This document shows positions 6,247 to 9,777 of a stretch of DNA of 9,777 nucleotides, piece after piece. This stretch comes from Clostridia bacterium (GTDB lineage Bacteria; Bacillota; Clostridia; Christensenellales; CALWSW01). The stretch is from positions 1-9,777 of the forward strand of contig JAHZEH010000055.1 of the NCBI GenBank assembly GCA_019421925.1. The letters run 5' to 3'. The stretch's first letter is position 1, and each line of letters opens with the position of its first letter. Made by a program: the position numbers and the translations under genes. Below the pieces are notes generated by a model. It searched no databases. It saw nothing but the letters and a program-made list of their open reading frames with translations, and was not told where the DNA came from.

Positions 6247-6876
6247 ATGGGCAAACTTACTGTCATTGACCACCCCCTGGTGCAGCATAAAATCTCTCTG
6301 CTGCGCGACGAACAGACGGGCACCAAGGACTTCCGCGCGCTGGTGGAGGAGCTGGCCATGCTCATGGCCTATGAGGTGACCCGCGATCTGCCCCTCAAGG
6401 AGATCGAGATCAAGACCCCCGTGGCTACCGCCAAGACTAAGGTCATTGCGGGCAAGAAAGTGGGCATCGTCCCCATCCTGCGGGCCGGGCTGGGCATGGT
6501 GGACGGCATGGTTAAGCTCATCCCCGCCGCCAAGGTAGGCCATATCGGCCTGTACCGCGACCCCGTCTCGCTGGAAGCGGTGGAGTATTACTGCAAGCTG
6601 CCCTTTGACTGCGGCGAGCGCGATATCATCCTGGTGGACCCCATGTTCGCCACCGGCCACTCCATTGATTACGCTCTGAACCTTCTCAAGCGCAACGGCT
6701 GCAAGTCCATCAAACTGGTCTGTCTCATTGCCGCCCCCGAAGGTATCGCCTTTATCCAGGAGAGGCACCCCGATGTGGACATCTTCGTGGCGGCTGTGGA
6801 CTCCCATCTCAACGACCACGGTTATATCGTCCCTGGCCTGGGCGATGCGGGCGACCGCATTTTCGGCACCAAGTAA
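6247..6876 (+). CDS. upp: Uracil phosphoribosyltransferase
   Basis: Upp salvages uracil by joining it to PRPP to make UMP. The 209-aa length is exactly usual. Visible family blocks are the N-terminal VIDHPLVQHKISLLRD, the ILRAGLGMVDGM region, the PRPP-binding loop beginning at D131 (DPMFATGHS), and the C-terminal uracil-binding segment HGYIVPGLGDAGDRIFGTK. The PRPP loop normally reads DPMLATGGS or similar, so F134 and H138 are mild variants. ATG 6247 follows AAAGGAG (6231-6237) by 9 nt; the frame stays open upstream to a TTG at 6175, which would run through the hairpin and is rejected. It stands alone between two intergenic regions and is probably transcribed separately from the V-ATPase genes. 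Confidence 0.96.
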   Translation: MGKLTVIDHPLVQHKISLLRDEQTGTKDFRALVEELAMLMAYEVTRDLPLKEIEIKTPVATAKTKVIAGKKVGIVPILRAGLGMVDGMVKLIPAAKVGHIGLYRDPVSLEAVEYYCKLPFDCGERDIILVDPMFATGHSIDYALNLLKRNGCKSIKLVCLIAAPEGIAFIQERHPDVDIFVAAVDSHLNDHGYIVPGLGDAGDRIFGTK

Positions 6877-6924
6877 AAAGATTGTGGAATTCCTGAAAAT
6901 TTGATAAGCAGGCAATACTAGACG

Positions 6925-6953
6925 TAGACCTTTGGGGAAATGTATGGTAAAAT
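6925..6953 (+). promoter_or_regulatory. Promoter candidate downstream of upp
   Basis: TAGACC (6925-6930, 4 of 6 matches to the -35 consensus), a 17-bp spacer and TAAAAT (6948-6953) preceded by TGG (an extended -10). Transcription would begin near 6960 and meet the hairpin at 6981-7019 after about 20 nt. It could therefore make a short RNA or a hairpin-led leader of about 275 nt for the V-ATPase operon. Confidence 0.45.
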
Positions 6954-6980
6954 ACTGGTGTTGCCGATCTTAGAGAGAAA

Positions 6981-7023
6981 CGAGATGCGCCGGTTATGCT
7001 TTGCCATGACCGGCTCTCGCTTT
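6981..7023 (+). terminator. Probable terminator of upp, with a weak T tract
   Basis: GCCGGTTATG (6989-6998) pairs with CATGACCGGC (7005-7014) with one G-U pair and a 6-nt loop. CGAGA (6981-6985) with TCTCG (7015-7019) extends the stem past a 3-nt bulge. Only CTTT follows before ATG, so the T tract is poor. It may end upp transcription, or work as an attenuator for a transcript from the promoter at 6925-6953. Confidence 0.5.
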
Positions 7024-7035
7024 ATGATGGTACAG

Positions 7036-7174
7036 TTATTGTTATTTTATCATTCACAATAGAAAGAACAGACACTCAATCTTTCAAATATTTCTCCATA
7101 TATCGCCTTGTTTGCCCTTATATGCACAAATCGAGAATAAAAATTTCAGGGAATGTGGAAATTATTGTTATTTT
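7036..7174 (+). repeat. 13-bp direct repeat flanking the AT-rich V-ATPase upstream region
   Basis: TTATTGTTATTTT occurs at 7036-7048 and again at 7162-7174, 126 bp apart. The second copy overlaps the -35 region of the promoter at 7165-7195. The segment between is markedly AT-rich compared with the rest of the window. The repeat may be a regulator site, or may simply reflect low complexity. Confidence 0.4.
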
Positions 7175-7195
7175 TCAGGCGATTTGTGCTATAAT
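7165..7195 (+). promoter_or_regulatory. Extended -10 promoter of the V-ATPase operon
   Basis: A perfect TATAAT at 7190-7195 is preceded by TGC (7187-7189). The best -35 is TTGTTA (7165-7170, 4 of 6) with a long 19-bp spacer, so the extended -10 probably carries the site. The start would be near 7202, giving a leader of about 33 nt that contains the strong SD AGGTGGTGA (7222-7230). Confidence 0.7.
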
Positions 7196-7234
7196 TTTAA
7201 CGAATAATCAAAAACAGGAAAAGGTGGTGATTTA

Positions 7235-7543
7235 ATGTCCATTCTCGACTTCATCACGGCAGCGGAATCACAGGCCGCGGAGCTCCGCGCAAAAGCGGGC
7301 GCCGACGGACGGGAACTGCTGCATGGCGCGGAGTCTCAGGCAAACCAGAGGGCTGCCGGGATCATCGAGTCGGCCCGCGGGGCTGCCGAACGCACCCTTG
7401 AGGCCGCTCAGGAGAAAGCGGCCCAAAAGGCCGGCGACCTCCTGGAGAAACAGGCCGCACAGGACAGGGCTCTCGCGGACGCGGCCCGTTCCAAGCTGCC
7501 GGAGGCGGCGCGCACCATTGTGGAAAGGATTGAAGCGTTATGA
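7235..7543 (+). CDS. ntpF: V/A-type ATPase peripheral-stalk subunit (G/H family)
   Basis: This small 102-aa protein is almost entirely alanine-, glutamate- and lysine-rich helix with the spacing of a coiled coil (about residues 5-90), as expected for the peripheral-stalk subunit that pairs with subunit E and links the catalytic head to the membrane subunit I. It has no signal peptide or membrane segment. Sequence alone would give a weak call. Identity rests on its position just before the I and K genes, matching the ntpF-ntpI-ntpK order of Enterococcus hirae. ATG 7235 has the strong SD AGGTGGTGA. Its stop overlaps the next start (ATGA, 7540-7543), so it is translationally coupled to subunit I. 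Confidence 0.85.
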   Translation: MSILDFITAAESQAAELRAKAGADGRELLHGAESQANQRAAGIIESARGAAERTLEAAQEKAAQKAGDLLEKQAAQDRALADAARSKLPEAARTIVERIEAL

Positions 7544-9399
7544 TTGTCCCCATGAAAAAGGCGACCCTCTTTGCTCTGAAACAGGACAGAGACGTTCTGC
7601 TTCAGGCGCTTCAGCGCTGTGGGGAATTCATGATTATCCCTGTGGAAGAGGGGGAGGAACTCACCGGTTACGAGACGGCTGTTCAGGAGGCCCAGAAGGT
7701 TGAAAACACCTTGGGCTTCATCTCGCGCTACCAGGGGAAAAAGAGTTTCCTACAGGAGCGCACGGCTGTGGAGTACGACCGGTTTATGGAGGAGGACCCG
7801 AAGGCTGTCGCCCTGTCTGAGGAGGCCGAGGCCCTCGCCCAAGAGATGAACGCAATCAGAGGGGAGATCGAGGCGGCGAAGGGCCGGGCGGAACAGCTCG
7901 AACCCTGGCTGCCCCTGGACATCCCCGTCAGCAAGCTGGTCCCCACCCAGACGGCCCGCTTCTTCACCGGATATCTGCCGCTGGGCGGGGGGGCGGATGC
8001 CCTTGCCGCCGCGGAGGAGGCCGGGGCGGACGTGCAGCCCCTGGGCATGGGCTCCGAGGGACAGGCTGTGCTCATCACCTGCCACAAGGAGGATGCCGAG
8101 GCGGTGATGGAGACGGTCAAGAGCGCGGGGTTCACGGAGAGCGGCCCGCCCCGCATCGACTGCCTGCCCCAGACGGCATACAAGCGGGCCAGGGACGAGA
8201 TTAAGGAGGGGGAGGCCAAGCTGGCCGCCCTTGAGGAGAAAGCCAGGGAGCTGGCAAAGCGCAAGGAGGAGCTGGAGACGCTCTGCGACCAGCTCCGCGC
8301 CGAGAGCGCCCGCCTCTCCACCCGCTCCGCGGTTACGGACGCCACCTTCTGCCTGACGGGCTGGGTGCGCAGCGACCGGATGGAGAGGGTACAAAAGGCA
8401 GTGGAGAGGACGACCGACGCCTTCGACCTGACCTTTACCGATCCTGCGGAGGATGAGAAGCCCCCGACGGTGGAGAAAAACAGGAAGCTGGTCACCCCCT
8501 TTGAAACCATTACAGACATGTTCTCCAGGCCCGACCCGGGCGAGACCGACCCAAACCCCGTTATGGCCCCCTGGTACTGGCTGATCTTCGGCATGATGAT
8601 GGCGGACGTGGGCTATGGCGTGGTTATGGCCATTCTCTTCTATGCCTTCAAAAAAATCAAAAAGCCCCGGGGTGAATTCGGCAAGCTGGTGACAGTGCTG
8701 TTCTACGCCAGCATCACCACCGCCTTCTGGGGCGTCATGTTTGGCAGCTACTTTGGCGCGGAGTGGTTCCCGCCGCTGCTCTTTATCCCCCTGGACAACG
8801 CGGTCTCGACGCTGTTCCTGTGCTGCGGCATCGGCGTGCTCCACATCTTCTCGGGCATGGCCATTGCCATGTGCAACAGCATCAAAGCGGGCCATTTCTG
8901 GGATGCCATCTTTGACCAGTTCAGTTGGATGCTGCTTCTGGGCGGCCTCTGCCTGCTGCTGGCGGGTCTGTCCACGGTGGGCATGATTGTGGCCCTGGTG
9001 GGCGCGGGCATCATCCTTGTGACTGCGGGACGAAACAAGCCGGGATTGATCAAAAAGATCACCGGCGGCCTCTTCGGCCTGTACAATATCACCGGCTATG
9101 CTTCGGACATCCTGTCCTACTCACGCATCCTGGCTCTGGCTCTCTCCTCGGGCGTTGTGGCTATGGTTATGAATCTGCTGGCGGGGATGGTGCAGGGCTC
9201 GGTGCTGGGTTTTATTGCATCCATTTTCATCTATATCATAGGCCATGTGTTCAATCTGGTTATGGGTCTGCTCTCGGCTTACGTTCACGCCAGCCGCCTG
9301 CAGTACATCGAGTTTTTCGGCAAGTTCTATGAGGGAAACGGCTATGCCTTTGAGCCCCTCTCCATCCGGTCCAAGTACGTGGACGTCATTGACAAGTAA
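7540..9399 (+). CDS. ntpI: V/A-type ATPase subunit I (the a-subunit of the membrane sector)
   Basis: Subunit I is the static membrane part of the Vo motor and provides the ion half-channels beside the K ring. The 619-aa protein has the usual two halves. The cytosolic N-terminal part (about 1-340) begins MIVPMKKATLF and has a coiled-coil arm at about 218-264. The membrane part has hydrophobic segments from W345 onward (about 345-370, 383-406, then several more to about 585). The key arginine of the ion path is R529 in SYSRILALALSSG, equivalent to the essential arginine of yeast Vph1; R586 in HASRLQYIEFFGKFYEG is also conserved. ATG 7540 overlaps the ntpF stop and has AAAGGA (7524-7529) upstream; ATG 7552 is a possible alternative. 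The gene is followed 51 bp later by the K gene. Confidence 0.96.
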   Translation: MIVPMKKATLFALKQDRDVLLQALQRCGEFMIIPVEEGEELTGYETAVQEAQKVENTLGFISRYQGKKSFLQERTAVEYDRFMEEDPKAVALSEEAEALAQEMNAIRGEIEAAKGRAEQLEPWLPLDIPVSKLVPTQTARFFTGYLPLGGGADALAAAEEAGADVQPLGMGSEGQAVLITCHKEDAEAVMETVKSAGFTESGPPRIDCLPQTAYKRARDEIKEGEAKLAALEEKARELAKRKEELETLCDQLRAESARLSTRSAVTDATFCLTGWVRSDRMERVQKAVERTTDAFDLTFTDPAEDEKPPTVEKNRKLVTPFETITDMFSRPDPGETDPNPVMAPWYWLIFGMMMADVGYGVVMAILFYAFKKIKKPRGEFGKLVTVLFYASITTAFWGVMFGSYFGAEWFPPLLFIPLDNAVSTLFLCCGIGVLHIFSGMAIAMCNSIKAGHFWDAIFDQFSWMLLLGGLCLLLAGLSTVGMIVALVGAGIILVTAGRNKPGLIKKITGGLFGLYNITGYASDILSYSRILALALSSGVVAMVMNLLAGMVQGSVLGFIASIFIYIIGHVFNLVMGLLSAYVHASRLQYIEFFGKFYEGNGYAFEPLSIRSKYVDVIDK

Positions 9400-9450
9400 G
9401 TTGTTTTTGCTGCCCCATATTTCACCAAACAATTCAAGGAGGAAACCAAA

Positions 9451-9777
9451 ATGACTCTCGGAACAATTCTCGCGATCCTCGGCGCAGTGCTCGCCGCAAC
9501 CCTCGCCGGCATAGGCAGCGCCTATGGCGTGCGCATCACCGGTCAGGCCACCGCCGGCGTCGTAGCGGAAAAACCCGAACTCTTTGGTAAACTGCTGGTT
9601 ATTGAAGCGCTCCCCGGAACGCAGGGCATCTACGGCTTCCTGGTGGCGGTTCTCATCATGGTCCAGATCGGCGTTCTGGGCGGGGCACCCGCACAGCTCA
9701 CCGTGGAACAGGGCCTCTCCTTCCTGGGCGCTTCCATGCCCATCGCTGTCGTCGGCCTGCTCGCCGCCATCTACCAG
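9451..9777 (+). CDS. ntpK: V-type ATPase proteolipid subunit K, cut by the window end
   Basis: Subunit K forms the rotating membrane ring that carries the ions. The first 109 residues are visible; the family is usually about 155-160 aa with four transmembrane helices. Helix 1 carries GIGSAYGVRITGQA, and helix 2 begins at LPGTQGIYGFLVAVLI. Residues L54, T57, Q58 and Q109 align with L61, T64, Q65 and Q110 of Enterococcus hirae NtpK, which coordinate Na+ with a glutamate in helix 4 that lies beyond the window. The alignment needs a 6-residue longer loop between helices 2 and 3. ATG 9451 follows AAGGAGG (9436-9442) by 8 nt. Subunits E, C, F, A, B and D would be expected next. Confidence 0.96.
   Translation, partial: MTLGTILAILGAVLAATLAGIGSAYGVRITGQATAGVVAEKPELFGKLLVIEALPGTQGIYGFLVAVLIMVQIGVLGGAPAQLTVEQGLSFLGASMPIAVVGLLAAIYQ

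Noticed and set aside
6996..7235. 79-codon plus-strand open frame ending at the ntpF start
   Set aside because: It has no SD, runs through the hairpin and the V-ATPase promoter, and its composition follows the AT-rich DNA rather than a protein.
1..9777. Mobile element, CRISPR array, toxin-antitoxin or defence genes
   Set aside because: No transposase or integrase motif, no regularly spaced repeats and no such small gene pairs were seen. All convincing genes are housekeeping or ATPase genes.

Overview
The window is GC-rich, gene-dense and almost entirely plus-strand. Gene content and gene order point to a Firmicute of the class Clostridia. The strong GC bias, the TTG starts behind good Shine-Dalgarno (SD) sites, the YqhQ/DUF1385-prmC-prfA order and the V-type ATPase suggest an Oscillospiraceae-like gut anaerobe. 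That placement is inferred from protein character and synteny, not from a marker search.

Layout, left to right. Positions 1-69 hold the last 22 codons of a probable FAD-dependent fumarate-reductase-like oxidoreductase. A textbook intrinsic terminator follows (125-156). An extended -10 promoter (216-244) starts a run of translation-quality genes: a DUF1385/YqhQ membrane protein whose frame is broken near 1000, prmC (release-factor glutamine methyltransferase), prfA (release factor 1, the PrmC substrate), a 216-bp gap packed with GC-rich palindromes, sua5/tsaC (threonylcarbamoyl-AMP synthase for tRNA t6A), a YwlE-type low-molecular-weight phosphatase (probable protein-arginine phosphatase), and rpiB, whose start overlaps the phosphatase stop. 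A roughly 500-bp stretch with no recognisable gene leads to upp (uracil phosphoribosyltransferase). A 358-bp, partly AT-rich intergenic region with two promoter candidates and a terminator-like hairpin then leads into a V/A-type ATPase operon: peripheral-stalk subunit G/H, the large membrane subunit I, and the proteolipid K, which is cut by the window end.

The genes group by role. PrmC, RF1 and Sua5 serve translation termination and decoding. RpiB and Upp act in pentose phosphate and pyrimidine salvage, linked by ribose-5-phosphate and PRPP. The ATPase genes build an ion-pumping rotary complex, and the visible part of the K subunit carries a Na+-type binding signature. The order prfA/prmC ... 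ywlC-ywlE-ywlF(rpiB) ... upp-ATPase resembles the Bacillus subtilis prfA-to-atp region. In B. subtilis the operon after upp is the F-type ATP synthase, whereas here it is V-type.

No mobile element, CRISPR array, toxin-antitoxin pair, defence system, tRNA or rRNA was seen. This is mostly a housekeeping region. The points of interest are the ATPase type at a syntenic locus, the frameshifted DUF1385 gene, the palindrome-rich spacer, two promoters of identical architecture (one buried in sua5), and the unexplained upp leader region.
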